DNA from: an uncultured Acidobacteriota bacterium
Lineage (GTDB): Bacteria > Acidobacteriota > CAIWXX01
Length of the DNA: 64,000 nucleotides
NCBI GenBank assembly: GCA_903916735.1
Contig: CAIWXX010000137.1
Coordinates: 1 to 64,000 of the forward strand
Reading direction: 5' to 3'
Under the pieces are notes generated by a model, which saw nothing but the letters and a program-made list of their open reading frames with translations, searched no databases and was not told where the DNA came from. Each line of letters opens with the position of its first letter. The stretch's first letter is position 1. The position numbers and the translations under genes were made by a program. Below, one piece after another: positions 7,596-16,069 of the stretch.

Positions 7596-8546
7596 ATGAA
7601 ACAAAGAGGTCGGTCGGGCCTGTCGCTCAGTTGCCTTGTTGGAATCTGCGTCGCGTTGGCGGCCCCCCTGGCATCCGCCCAGCAACACCCGAACCTCGCC
7701 GGTTCCTGGGACAGCAATGTTGGCCGCACCTACACCATCTCGCAGCAGGGCACTCAGTTCGTCTGGGTGGAGGGCAGTGGCGCCACCGGTACGGTCACCA
7801 TCACACCGCAGGGCTTGAGCGCCGCGTGGTCCGACGCAATGGGGCCGCAGACGGCCAGCGGCACCATCGTCGAGAACGACACAGCGGGCCGGCCGACGAA
7901 GATCGCCTGGAACAACGGCGTCGTCTTCATGCGCGTGGCTTCTTCCAGCGGAATTGCTCCGCCACAGGGCCAGATGATGACAGGGACAATCATGGGCACG
8001 GTCACCCTGCCGTCGCAGTCGTCGCAGCCGTCAATTCCTCAGAATCCTTTCTTCGACATTGCCGGGCTCATCTCCGAATCGGAACTCATGCTCCTGCGGC
8101 TCGGGCCTTCGCCAGCCTTTCCCTCGGGATTACGGTCCTGGGTCGCCAGCTTCGTGTTTGGAACCGATGCTGCGACGGCGCGCGATCGCGAAGATCCCTC
8201 GCTGGCCGCCGGCCCCGGCGACATCGTCCTGGTCCGCCGGCCCGATCAGAATTCACCGTCGCTGCTGCAGGCGTTTGGCGTCGGCGCCGTCGTGGACAAG
8301 GCCAACGTGGAGGCGTACATTCACAGGAACGGCGAGCCCATCCTGGTGTTCGGCTTGACGCTGGAAACGGTGCGCATCACGGGCTACCGCTTAGTCCGCT
8401 CAGGCTCAGTCGCGACTGCCGCCACACCGTCCTTGAACGAGGAAGTCCGCCTGTCGTTTGGCCGCGTGACGGTGATGGTCCGAACGATAAGCGAGACGGG
8501 CGAGTTGACTCCACCCCAGATCGGCACGTGGACTCCGAAGAAGTAG
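7596..8546 (+). CDS. secreted protein with C-terminal Hcp-like domain
   Basis: A 316-residue exported protein of unknown role. Residues 1-28 form a Sec signal peptide (KQRGR, hydrophobic core, ASAQQ cleavage site). Residues about 30-115 form a small beta-rich domain (LAGSWDSNVGRTYTISQQG, then KIAWNNGVVFMRV) of the kind seen in many exported Acidobacteria-like proteins. Residues about 180-305 read like the Hcp/DUF796 fold: SWVASFVFG, DIVLVRRPDQNSPSLLQAFG, LTLETVRITGYRLV and EEVRLSFGRVTVMV. The Hcp assignment is by motif pattern only. Hcp tube proteins normally lack signal peptides, and no T6SS gene is nearby. A GGAGG stands before the ATG. Its GC content is visibly higher than that of its neighbours and it sits inside the duplicated insert. 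Confidence 0.6.
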   Translation: MKQRGRSGLSLSCLVGICVALAAPLASAQQHPNLAGSWDSNVGRTYTISQQGTQFVWVEGSGATGTVTITPQGLSAAWSDAMGPQTASGTIVENDTAGRPTKIAWNNGVVFMRVASSSGIAPPQGQMMTGTIMGTVTLPSQSSQPSIPQNPFFDIAGLISESELMLLRLGPSPAFPSGLRSWVASFVFGTDAATARDREDPSLAAGPGDIVLVRRPDQNSPSLLQAFGVGAVVDKANVEAYIHRNGEPILVFGLTLETVRITGYRLVRSGSVATAATPSLNEEVRLSFGRVTVMVRTISETGELTPPQIGTWTPKK

Positions 8547-8580
8547 CTCAACCACATGCTCCAGGCATTCCTGGAAGCGC

Positions 8581-9028
8581 CGCCGTTCATTGAGGCCTCC
8601 GGGACGCCGATTCAATCGATGTATGCCGAAGGTGTTGAAGGCGACGTCTGGGTGAACGAGGCCTATGTGGATGCACTTATGGATATCGAAGGGTTCGAGC
8701 GTGTGTGGTTGATTTATTGACTGGATCGAGTCGGATGCTACAGAGGCCAAGAGTGGTTCCTTACCGCGACACACAGGAGCATGGGCTCTTTGCGACACGA
8801 TCTCCGTGCCGACCAAACCCGATTGGGATTTACGTGGTTCGCCTGCTTCGGAGCGAGGAGAGGGTCCTCCACGTGGCGGATGTCGATATTCTCGATAAAA
8901 CTCCACTCCTTGATATCAAGCCGTATGTCCCCGAGTTTGATTCACATCCAATGTCTCGAGCTGGTTGGTTTGATCATGGCAGATCAAATCGCGAGGTAGC
9001 CGATAACCGGTTTCATGCCGATGAGTAA
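8581..9028 (+). pseudogene. trmO copy, truncated with nonsense codon and frameshift
   Basis: It lacks the first 20 codons of trmO. The WLIYWLDR segment has TGG changed to TGA, and a 2-base insertion in GCTACAGAGGCC shifts the frame. Downstream the trmO sequence is still well kept, down to the RSNREVADNRFHADE end. The intact gene is at 4952-5458. Confidence 0.88.
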
Positions 9029-9329
9029 TCTGGAACAGGCGGACGATCGTAACCCTCGGACAGGGTCGATTTGAAAATGTGCTCGCCGCTTGGTCACGCC
9101 CTTGCCGGCGCTGTCATTTATTACGGATGTCAGCGCGCCGGCATGCCCGTGCCCTCGATTGCCTCGGCCTGCATGGCCGCGATACTTCCCGATCTTGACT
9201 TCATCCCAGGCCTGCTCGTGGGTAATGCCAACAAGTACCACCGAGGTTTCACGCATAGTCTGGCAGGCGTGATGATCGCAGCCTTGATTTTGACTGGTGT
9301 CAGAAAGGTTGCGGGATCCAGCGGGAATT
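8581..9329 (+). repeat. right copy of the ~0.75-kb direct repeat (trmO-ydjM block)
   Basis: Homologous to 5013-5758, with an offset of 3568 bases at the left edge and 3571 at the right. It starts abruptly inside trmO at codon 21, right after the Hcp-like gene, and continues into an intact ydjM. Compared with the left copy it carries TGG-to-TGA at about 8719 and a 2-base insertion near 8744. Confidence 0.9.
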
Positions 9330-9592
9330 CCCTTCTATTGGTATTCTTTTTTACGATGTGCCTGCTGGCACATTTGCTGTGCGACTATTTCACCCAGGAT
9401 TACCCACCAGAGGCGGGCATTCCGATTTTTTGGCCTTTGAATTCCACACATCACATGTCGCCGTGGATCATCTTTGGAGAATCAATGCGTGAGCCCTTAT
9501 TGAGTCGCGACGTCATCATACACAATGGAATGATTGCCGCAGTGGAGGTCGGCCTGTTTATGCCTCCGCTGCTCCTATTGGCGTTTGCGTGA
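9077..9592 (+). CDS. YdjM-family membrane-bound metal-dependent hydrolase
   Basis: A 171-residue inner-membrane protein of the LexA-binding/YdjM family (PF04307). Visible marks are MCSPLGHALAGAVIYYG, the DLDFIPGLLVGN acidic motif, HRGFTHSLAG (H-x3-TH-S, the family's metal-site signature), a LLLVFFFTMCLLAHLLCDYF membrane helix and PIFWPL. Family members are predicted metal-dependent hydrolases, and the substrate is unknown. It is the intact member of the duplicated trmO-ydjM pair. ATG 9077 is used; TTG 9071 is an alternative two codons up. In the ancestral order it would follow trmO directly. Confidence 0.8.
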   Translation: MCSPLGHALAGAVIYYGCQRAGMPVPSIASACMAAILPDLDFIPGLLVGNANKYHRGFTHSLAGVMIAALILTGVRKVAGSSGNSLLLVFFFTMCLLAHLLCDYFTQDYPPEAGIPIFWPLNSTHHMSPWIIFGESMREPLLSRDVIIHNGMIAAVEVGLFMPPLLLLAFA

Positions 9593-10035
9593 TGATGATC
9601 ATGATTCGAGCTTCATATCAAGACGACGGGAGCATTGGCCCCACATCCTGTCGTTCGTGCCGATTGACGATGCGTCTCAACGCTCACAATAGCCACGATC
9701 GATGTGCCATTGCATTATGATCATGAAAAATTCAGATCGTGATCAAATCACAGAGGGCAGGGGCACGAGGAGGAATACATGGTCGAGACACACCACTGGA
9801 TGGCCGAAAGTCGAATGAATGCCGAGCAAGATCAGTGCCTCTTCGGGGTGCGGAACGAATCCGGAGGAGATGATCCGACTCATTCAAATACCTCAGAAAT
9901 GCCGAGGTGCGCATCACTGCCCCCGGCGGATCATCAGCCATTGAGTTCACGCATCAGTCCGGAAGCGTTGCCGTTTTGATTTCAATGCTTCATTGAGGAG
10001 AGAGATGCATAATATCGGAACTTCCGAGCCATTAT
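9593..10035. other. gene-free stretch
   Basis: I see no convincing gene on either strand. Short overlapping frames exist at 9732-9979 but lack domains and start signals. It separates the mobile-element zone from the alpha-galactosidase region. Confidence 0.4.
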
Positions 10036-10317
10036 TTAGGCGCTTCGTTCCGCGGACTGCAGCGCCGCCTGAAGCGATAGGGCGTAACGTTCCGCCTCCC
10101 GAAAATTCTCGCGTGGAGCAGCCAGAGACTCATGCACGGCTGACAATTTTTCCTCACGCGCGCGCAGTAAATCCTCCAGAGATCTCGCGTATCGTACAGC
10201 TTCTTCAAACCGATTCCTCGCTGTGTCAATGGCGGTCTTCAGCGACTCGATCTCACTGTTACGATCGCGCAGCACTTCTGCCAAAGACCTCACGTATCTC
10301 TCCGCCTCTTCAAAATG
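10036..10317 (-). pseudogene. coiled-coil fragment lying antisense to the alpha-galactosidase frame
   Basis: The reverse strand encodes a strongly heptad-patterned segment: FEEAERYVRSLAEVLRDR, then EEAVRYARSLEDLLRAR and EAERYALSLQAALQSAE, ending at TAA 10036. The ERYxxSLxxxL unit repeats about every 35 residues, as in the coiled-coil tails of some surface-polysaccharide glycosyltransferases and methyltransferases. The frame has no own start upstream of 10317, where the alpha-galactosidase sequence begins, so this is the stranded tail of a lost gene. It explains why the forward frame reads open here although its product has no sense. Confidence 0.6.
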
Positions 10318-10349
10318 ATGGTTGGCTGTGGCTTTTGCTCATTGGATTG

Positions 10350-12608
10350 ATGGCTCTTTCAGCGGGATGGATTTTAGACGCAGCGCCCGGCGAAGAAGTC
10401 ATTGCTCTGCGTGATGGCTGGCGGTTCACTCCCGGCGATCGAATCGAGTATGCACGCGCGGATTTTAACGATGCCGGTTGGATGCCCATGCGAGTCGACA
10501 AAGTGTGGGAGGAACAGGGGTTTGAACAATTAGACGGCTATGCCTGGTTTCGACTTCACTTTGTCATCCCATCCAGGCTCAAGCAGGCGGCCTTCCTGAA
10601 GGACGGACTGCGCATTTTTCTCGGCAAGATCAACAATTATGACCAGTCCTTCCTCAATGGCCGGCTTTTCGGCATCAACGGGAAAATTGTGGATGCATCG
10701 ACCTCCATTGACGATACGTTCACCAAAGCTCCATCAAGCCTCTGGAGTGTCAATCGGGTATATGTTTTGCGGCCCGACGATCCGCGCATAAAATGGGATC
10801 AGGAAAACATCATCGCCGTAAGGGTCTTCGATGAAGGCGGGCAGGGCGGCCTCTTCTCCGGCGACCAGGCTCTCCGCATGATCACGCTCGGCGATTACCT
10901 CGACTGCGACAGCAATTCAAGCCCTTTCTCATTCCATAACCAAAACGTGAGCAAGACCTTGACGCTGACAAATACATCCTCATCACGATCCATCGCCGGC
11001 ACACTCTCGATCAAGGCCCTGAACAAGTTGACCGGTCAGATGATTCTCTCAAAGTCCGATCATGTTGAATTGCAGCCGGGGGCTGCTCATCGTGTCTCTG
11101 TTGAATTGCCTCGACAGGATCAATCCAGCCTAGCGACCTATGCATTCACATTCGATCCCACGGGTGAGGTGCTCTTATTTTCTGAAGAAACACCATACGT
11201 CCTGACTCCGCTTCCGCCCGCTTCTCCTCATATCAATGGTGCCTCGATCATGGGTGTGCGTCCCAACAGGCCATTCCTTTATTGTGTCGCTGCCACCGGA
11301 GATCGGCCCCTCACCTATGCGGCTCGCGGATTGCCCGCCGGATTACAGATCGATTCGGCGACTGGAATGATCACGGGACACGTGGCTGAGCGCGGTGAAT
11401 ACAAAGTCACCCTCGATGTGCGCAATGAAAAAGGAACGGCTTCCCGCAGTCTAACAATCGCAGTGGGAGATCGAATCGCTCTGACACCTCCGCTCGGGTG
11501 GAACAGTTGGAACTGTTGGGGTTTGAGTGTCGACCAGGAGAGGGTGCTGGCCAGTGCGCGGGCCTACAAGGCGAAAGGCCTGGCTGATCACGGCTGGACC
11601 TTCATCAACATCGACGATGGCTGGGAGATCAAAGGGGATTCGTCAATGCCGCATCGCGATGCGCAGGGAAATATTATCGTCAATGAGAAATTTCCGGATA
11701 TGAGAGCTCTTGGAGATCAGATTCATGCTATGGGGCTCAAACTAGGCATTTACAGCTCACCCGGGCCCTTGACATGCGGCGGCTACACGGCAAGTTATGA
11801 GTATGAGAGAAACGATGCTCGCAGCTGGGCCAATTGGGGCGTCGATTACCTCAAGTACGATTGGTGTTCTTACGAGAAAATTGCCAAGGATATTTCGCAT
11901 GAAGAACTCCAGAAGCCGTACCGGGCCATGCGTCATATCCTGGACGAGATCGATCGCGACATTGTCTACAGCCTCTGCCAGTATGGCATGGACAACGTCT
12001 GGGAATGGGGAGCAGATGTTGGTGGCAACTTGTGGCGCACGACCGAGGACATTGAAGACACATGGGCAAGTGTCAAGCAGATCGGGTTTTCACAGGTCGA
12101 AAACGCGCGCTATGCAGGCCCAGGCCATTGGAATGATCCCGATATGCTCGTGGTCGGTTGGGTGGGCTGGGGGCCGAACCTCCATCCGACGCGCCTGATG
12201 CCTGATGAACAGTATACGCACATTAGTCTGTGGTGCCTGCTTTCGGCGCCACTTCTTATTGGATGCGATTTGGAGCGTCTGGATGAGTTTACGCTGAATC
12301 TCTTGACCAATGACGAAGTCCTGGCGATCGACCAGGATCCTCTTGGCAAGCAAGCCGTGCAGGCGGTTAAAGAAGCGGAGATACAGGTGTGGGTGAAGGA
12401 GTTGGCTGATGGCAATAGAGCAGTGGGAGTCTTCAATCTTGGTGAAACGGCCAAAAGCTATCTGCTGAAGTTTGCGGATATTGGCGTGGGCGGACATGTG
12501 AAGGTCCATGACCTGTGGCGTCAGAAAGATCTTGAAGCGGGGACTGATGCGATTCCCCTTCGTATCCCTGCACACGGAACCTTGCTACTCAGACTTGCTG
12601 CCGATTAG
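10350..12608 (+). CDS. alpha-galactosidase, GH27, exported multidomain
   Basis: A 752-residue enzyme from ATG 10350. The first 20 residues are hydrophobic, probably part of a signal or anchor. Residues about 25-190 resemble a jelly-roll sugar-binding domain (RDGWRFTPGDRIEYARADFN, then DGYAWFRLHF). Residues about 290-378 are a putative Ig (He_PIG) domain. The GH27 barrel starts at 379 (TPPLGWNSWNCWG). Asp504 in LKYDWC is the expected nucleophile and Asp567 in WRTTEDIEDTW the acid/base. A C-terminal beta-sandwich follows. It should release terminal alpha-galactose from oligo- or polysaccharides outside the cytoplasm. The forward frame stays open back to 9993, but that part lies antisense to a coiled-coil remnant, so the native N-terminus may have been altered. 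TTG 10335 is an alternative start. Confidence 0.85.
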   Translation: MALSAGWILDAAPGEEVIALRDGWRFTPGDRIEYARADFNDAGWMPMRVDKVWEEQGFEQLDGYAWFRLHFVIPSRLKQAAFLKDGLRIFLGKINNYDQSFLNGRLFGINGKIVDASTSIDDTFTKAPSSLWSVNRVYVLRPDDPRIKWDQENIIAVRVFDEGGQGGLFSGDQALRMITLGDYLDCDSNSSPFSFHNQNVSKTLTLTNTSSSRSIAGTLSIKALNKLTGQMILSKSDHVELQPGAAHRVSVELPRQDQSSLATYAFTFDPTGEVLLFSEETPYVLTPLPPASPHINGASIMGVRPNRPFLYCVAATGDRPLTYAARGLPAGLQIDSATGMITGHVAERGEYKVTLDVRNEKGTASRSLTIAVGDRIALTPPLGWNSWNCWGLSVDQERVLASARAYKAKGLADHGWTFINIDDGWEIKGDSSMPHRDAQGNIIVNEKFPDMRALGDQIHAMGLKLGIYSSPGPLTCGGYTASYEYERNDARSWANWGVDYLKYDWCSYEKIAKDISHEELQKPYRAMRHILDEIDRDIVYSLCQYGMDNVWEWGADVGGNLWRTTEDIEDTWASVKQIGFSQVENARYAGPGHWNDPDMLVVGWVGWGPNLHPTRLMPDEQYTHISLWCLLSAPLLIGCDLERLDEFTLNLLTNDEVLAIDQDPLGKQAVQAVKEAEIQVWVKELADGNRAVGVFNLGETAKSYLLKFADIGVGGHVKVHDLWRQKDLEAGTDAIPLRIPAHGTLLLRLAAD

Positions 12609-12703
12609 CGTGAAACGTCATGACTCGCTAATGAGTTGCATGGGCCGAAATTCGGTGCTGTTTTGAACGAATGCAAAGAGTGCCGATTCAAGCTTGGCAG
12701 CGG

Positions 12704-13453
12704 CTATTTTTTCGCCTTCCCCTGAGCAGCGACTTTTTCTTGTGCTTTCCGGACGACTTCAGGATCGCCGAGGTAGTTGTGCTTGATCGGCTTCAGGTGG
12801 TCGTCCAGCTCATAAACCAGTGGTATGCCGGTCGGAATATTCAGACTGACGATGTCCTGTTCGGAGACGTTATCGAGATACTTAACAAGAGCTCGCAGAC
12901 TATTCCCATGGGCGGCAATAATAATCTTCTTTCCGGATTTGATGGTCGGAGCGATGGTCTCATGCCAATAGGGAAGAAACCGGGCAACCGTGTCCTTCAG
13001 GCATTCCGTCAATGGAATATCGATCTTGGAGAGAGCGCGATAGCGAGGGTCACGGCCGGGATTTCGTGGATCTGATTCCTCGAGCGCCGGCGGAGGAATG
13101 TCGTAGCTCCGTCGCCAGATAAGGACCTGTTCTTCGCCGAATTTCGATGCCATTTCGGCCTTGTTCAAGCCCTGGAGTGAGCCATAGTGCCGCTCGTTCA
13201 GCCGCCAGGAATGCTCAACAGGAATCCACATCAAATCCATCTTGTCCTGTACGATCCACAACGTCCGGATAGCTCTTTTGAGGACTGATGTGAAGGCCAG
13301 ATCGAAACCCCAGCCTTCCTTCTTGAGCACGTCACCGGCACTTCCTGCTTCCACGATTCCCTGTTCAGAGAGGTCAACGTCAGTCCACCCTGTAAAGCGG
13401 TTTTCCTTATTCCAGGTGCTTTCGCCGTGTCTCAGGAGCACAACCTTATACAT
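12704..13453 (-). CDS. gpmA: 2,3-bisphosphoglycerate-dependent phosphoglycerate mutase
   Basis: A 249-residue protein, the usual length of bacterial GpmA, which interconverts 3- and 2-phosphoglycerate in glycolysis. The N-terminal [20 protein letters not shown] holds phospho-acceptor His9. Further family segments are [58 protein letters not shown] and the second catalytic His in [16 protein letters not shown]. It ends with a Lys-rich tail. A GGAAGAT stands before the ATG. It is transcribed alone, with the gene on its right separated by a hairpin repeat. Confidence 0.95.
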   Translation of the reverse strand: MYKVVLLRHGESTWNKENRFTGWTDVDLSEQGIVEAGSAGDVLKKEGWGFDLAFTSVLKRAIRTLWIVQDKMDLMWIPVEHSWRLNERHYGSLQGLNKAEMASKFGEEQVLIWRRSYDIPPPALEESDPRNPGRDPRYRALSKIDIPLTECLKDTVARFLPYWHETIAPTIKSGKKIIIAAHGNSLRALVKYLDNVSEQDIVSLNIPTGIPLVYELDDHLKPIKHNYLGDPEVVRKAQEKVAAQGKAKK

Positions 13454-13859
13454 CTTCCAATCCTTTCGGAAAGAGAATTGATATTATCGCACTCTCATTA
13501 TAAACGAAAACGGATCTAACCTTAAGCGGCTGCATAGTATCTGATCGGTGAAATCTGTGAACAAAATGGCAAAAGTTGTGATAGGGCAGGATCGTGAATC
13601 CCTCTCAGGAAGCCAGGAAAAAAGGAATGCAGGAATGGCTTATGAAACCACCGCTGCTGGTCGACATAAAAATCCATTCCTGCTTTCTTCTCTTCCTGCA
13701 TTCCTGAGAGGTTCGGGAGCGATGGTTGTCGAAGCCATCTTGTTTGGTTGCGGCTATGCCGTATTAGGATTGGAGGATGGCGGGAGCTCAAACAAAAATC
13801 GACTCGCGTGCGACGATGATCAGAGTGGGCTCAACAAACACGAATGACAATCTGTCGCT
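13454..13859. other. intergenic region holding repeat copy A
   Basis: Apart from the ~230-bp repeat at 13536-13768, no gene is seen between gpmA and the sulfatase-like gene, both on the minus strand. The frames that cross the repeat on both strands are by-products of its inverted arms. Confidence 0.5.
13536..13768 (+). repeat. dispersed hairpin repeat, copy A
   Basis: One of four related copies (others at 23251, 55923 and 62189). Order of parts: a lead-in TATCTGATCGGTGAAATC, GGCAAAAGTTGTGATAGGGC, left arm CTCAGGAAGCCAGGAAAA with GGAATGCAGGAATGG, a ~35-bp loop, right arm CCATTCCTGCTTTC and CCTGCATTCCTGAGAGG, then GCGATGGTTGTCGAAGCC and GGTTGCGGCTATGCCG. The two arms are imperfect inverted repeats of about 38 bp. 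Confidence 0.85.
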
Positions 13860-15839
13860 TCACGGGCTGGGGGAGTGCATCGGGCTGATCAACCGACTCA
13901 GCACCTGCGTGAGACTTCGTTCTTTAATAAGGAAAGGTCGGTTCGCGTCAGTGGTTATCTCTTCGATCAGGCGCAGACGGTCTCCGGGTTCCCAGGCGAA
14001 GATCTGCGGCTTCATGCCCTTTTCATCTTTCAGCACCCGATCGGGATCCACCAGCAGCATGCTTCGATACGTTGAAATAAGTACACGTGATGGGGTATCC
14101 GGTTGATGCATCAGGTCACGCCCCCAAAAGCTATATCGAGCTGAGAAGCCGAGGAGCCCAATGATCGTTGTCGCCAGGTCGGAATGACACGCGAGCGCAT
14201 CGATGCGAGCCGGTGGCACTTTTAAGACATCGGGCCCATAGAAAAGGCATGGAACATGAAAAATTGTAAGATCCGAAGACGGCACACCTTCGTAGACCTC
14301 ACCATGATCTCCGGTGATGATAAAGAGGGTTTTTTTGAAATAGGGCGCGAGGCGGGCCTTTTCGATGAAGCGGCCGAGTGCCCAGTCCGAATAAGCGATG
14401 GCATTGCGTTCATCCGCAAGCGGCCCATGAAATGGCCTCGGCCCCTCAGGGGGCAAGCGATAGGGGGGGTGATTGCTGAGTGTCAGTGTGACAATGAAGT
14501 TCGGCGAATTCCGCTCCGACAGCATTTCATGCATGCGGTCGAAGACGATGTGATCGGGAACGCCCCATTTTGTCCGCCACTGCCAGAGCCTCCCGCCTGC
14601 AAAGTCAGAGACTCCAATGAGCTCATCAAAGCCGTTTTGCTTGAGAAACCCGTCCATACTTTCGAAGTCGAGATCCCCACCGTAGACGAATGAGCATCGA
14701 TAGCCGGCGGGTTTGAGCAAGGTGGCGATCGTTGTGAAAGTACGACGACCGGCTGAATATTTGAAGATGTTACTGCCTGGGGGCGCCGGAGTGCCAGCGA
14801 GCACTGAGAAGAGCGCGCGTCCGGTTCGCATGCCTTGAGAATAGTATCGCGTGTAAAGAACGCCATCCTTGGATAGGCGATCGAATTCCGGCGTGGCGGC
14901 CAGCGGTCCGCCCAGGATTCCCACGTCCTGTGCAGAGAGGCTTTCCATCAGGATCAGCACAATATTCGGTTTATCCGTTGCAAGCATTGACGGCATCTGA
15001 GGCTCGGCCATCTTCTCCAAAGGATCGGTCGCTGATCTTGTGTACCGTTCATTGGGATTGCGCAGAATACTGCGAGCGCGTTCCAACGCCAGTTCTTCGG
15101 GATAGTATTCGTGTTGTCCGGCCTCACCATAGAATTGGAATTCATTGGCAAATGCGACAACACCGTTCAAGGCGAGCTGATTGGCTGCGACGTTGGAAGA
15201 GAAGTACACGCCGCCCAGCCGTGCGGGGACGAGCCCCCATCCTCCACGGACGATGAGAATCGCGAGGGCAATCGTCACCAAAATGCAGGCGCTCGCCACC
15301 GTCCGCGATGTCTTGGCGGCCAGCTTTCGCTGGGACACGAGGAGTGCCCAATAGAAAAAGACAATCGTGAAAATCGTGAGGAAAAGAATGGCGATTGGAT
15401 GGAAACGATCCCAGATCGTCTGCAGGATAACCTGTGGCATGGCCGTGAACTCGGTGGCTAGCCCATTATATCGGTCGCGAAAATAGCTGAAAAACTCCAT
15501 TTCTCCCCAACCGAGAAGGGCCATCGGGATTAATTGAAGTACCATCAATATCCGCACACAGAACCCGGTGATGTTGATTCCACAGCCGGCGAGACATAGG
15601 ACTAGACCCAGAATGGCCGGAGGAAGCATCAGATAGGCAGACATGATCTGGTCGGCTTTCATGCCGTATACGAAGGCGAGAAAGAGCTGGGCAGTCGAAG
15701 CGACGGATTGGAAATAATTCCAGTTGCGCAGTAGAAGACCCAAACGCCACAGCTCCGAGAAAAACAGAAGAAACAGAAAATAGCTCCATAACAAAGAACT
15801 CGGGAAGAGGCGGGCGAGTACGTTATGCGGTGTTTTCAT
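13860..15839 (-). CDS. LTA-synthase-like membrane phosphotransferase (sulfatase fold)
   Basis: A 659-residue protein with about five N-terminal membrane helices (residues 15-200) and an external alkaline-phosphatase/sulfatase-type domain. The catalytic part shows NIVLILMESLSAQDVG with metal ligand Glu299, GMRTGRALFSVLAG with nucleophile Thr339, and the late TLFIITGDHGE metal motif. This matches LtaS/phosphoglycerol transferase I enzymes, which transfer phosphoglycerol or similar head groups from lipids to envelope glycans. In a Gram-negative background the likely targets are periplasmic glucans or lipid-linked sugars rather than lipoteichoic acid; that is inference. It lies downstream of the AspT-like gene on the same strand, 230 bases apart. 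Confidence 0.85.
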   Translation of the reverse strand: MKTPHNVLARLFPSSLLWSYFLFLLFFSELWRLGLLLRNWNYFQSVASTAQLFLAFVYGMKADQIMSAYLMLPPAILGLVLCLAGCGINITGFCVRILMVLQLIPMALLGWGEMEFFSYFRDRYNGLATEFTAMPQVILQTIWDRFHPIAILFLTIFTIVFFYWALLVSQRKLAAKTSRTVASACILVTIALAILIVRGGWGLVPARLGGVYFSSNVAANQLALNGVVAFANEFQFYGEAGQHEYYPEELALERARSILRNPNERYTRSATDPLEKMAEPQMPSMLATDKPNIVLILMESLSAQDVGILGGPLAATPEFDRLSKDGVLYTRYYSQGMRTGRALFSVLAGTPAPPGSNIFKYSAGRRTFTTIATLLKPAGYRCSFVYGGDLDFESMDGFLKQNGFDELIGVSDFAGGRLWQWRTKWGVPDHIVFDRMHEMLSERNSPNFIVTLTLSNHPPYRLPPEGPRPFHGPLADERNAIAYSDWALGRFIEKARLAPYFKKTLFIITGDHGEVYEGVPSSDLTIFHVPCLFYGPDVLKVPPARIDALACHSDLATTIIGLLGFSARYSFWGRDLMHQPDTPSRVLISTYRSMLLVDPDRVLKDEKGMKPQIFAWEPGDRLRLIEEITTDANRPFLIKERSLTQVLSRLISPMHSPSP

Positions 15840-16069
15840 AGTTGATGATGTTGAAAAATATGACTCCTGGAATCTGCTTTCTGTCGTTTGGGCCTTTTGC
15901 CAGGCACCCTAATAACAACTTTAACATTCGTGCCCGCATGAGTGGCTTACAATATCACCTGCACTATTTGCGACGCCAACAATCCCGCAGTCACCGAAAG
16001 GCTTACGGCTTGATTGTTACACGATCCTTCATGGCCGACTCCTAAAGGAGTGCCGGATATGTTCCGACA

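Noticed and set aside
13522-13847. Two opposing ~90-100-codon frames over repeat copy A (similar ones at copies B, C and D)
   Set aside because: They are translations of the inverted repeat arms; frames are not conserved between copies.
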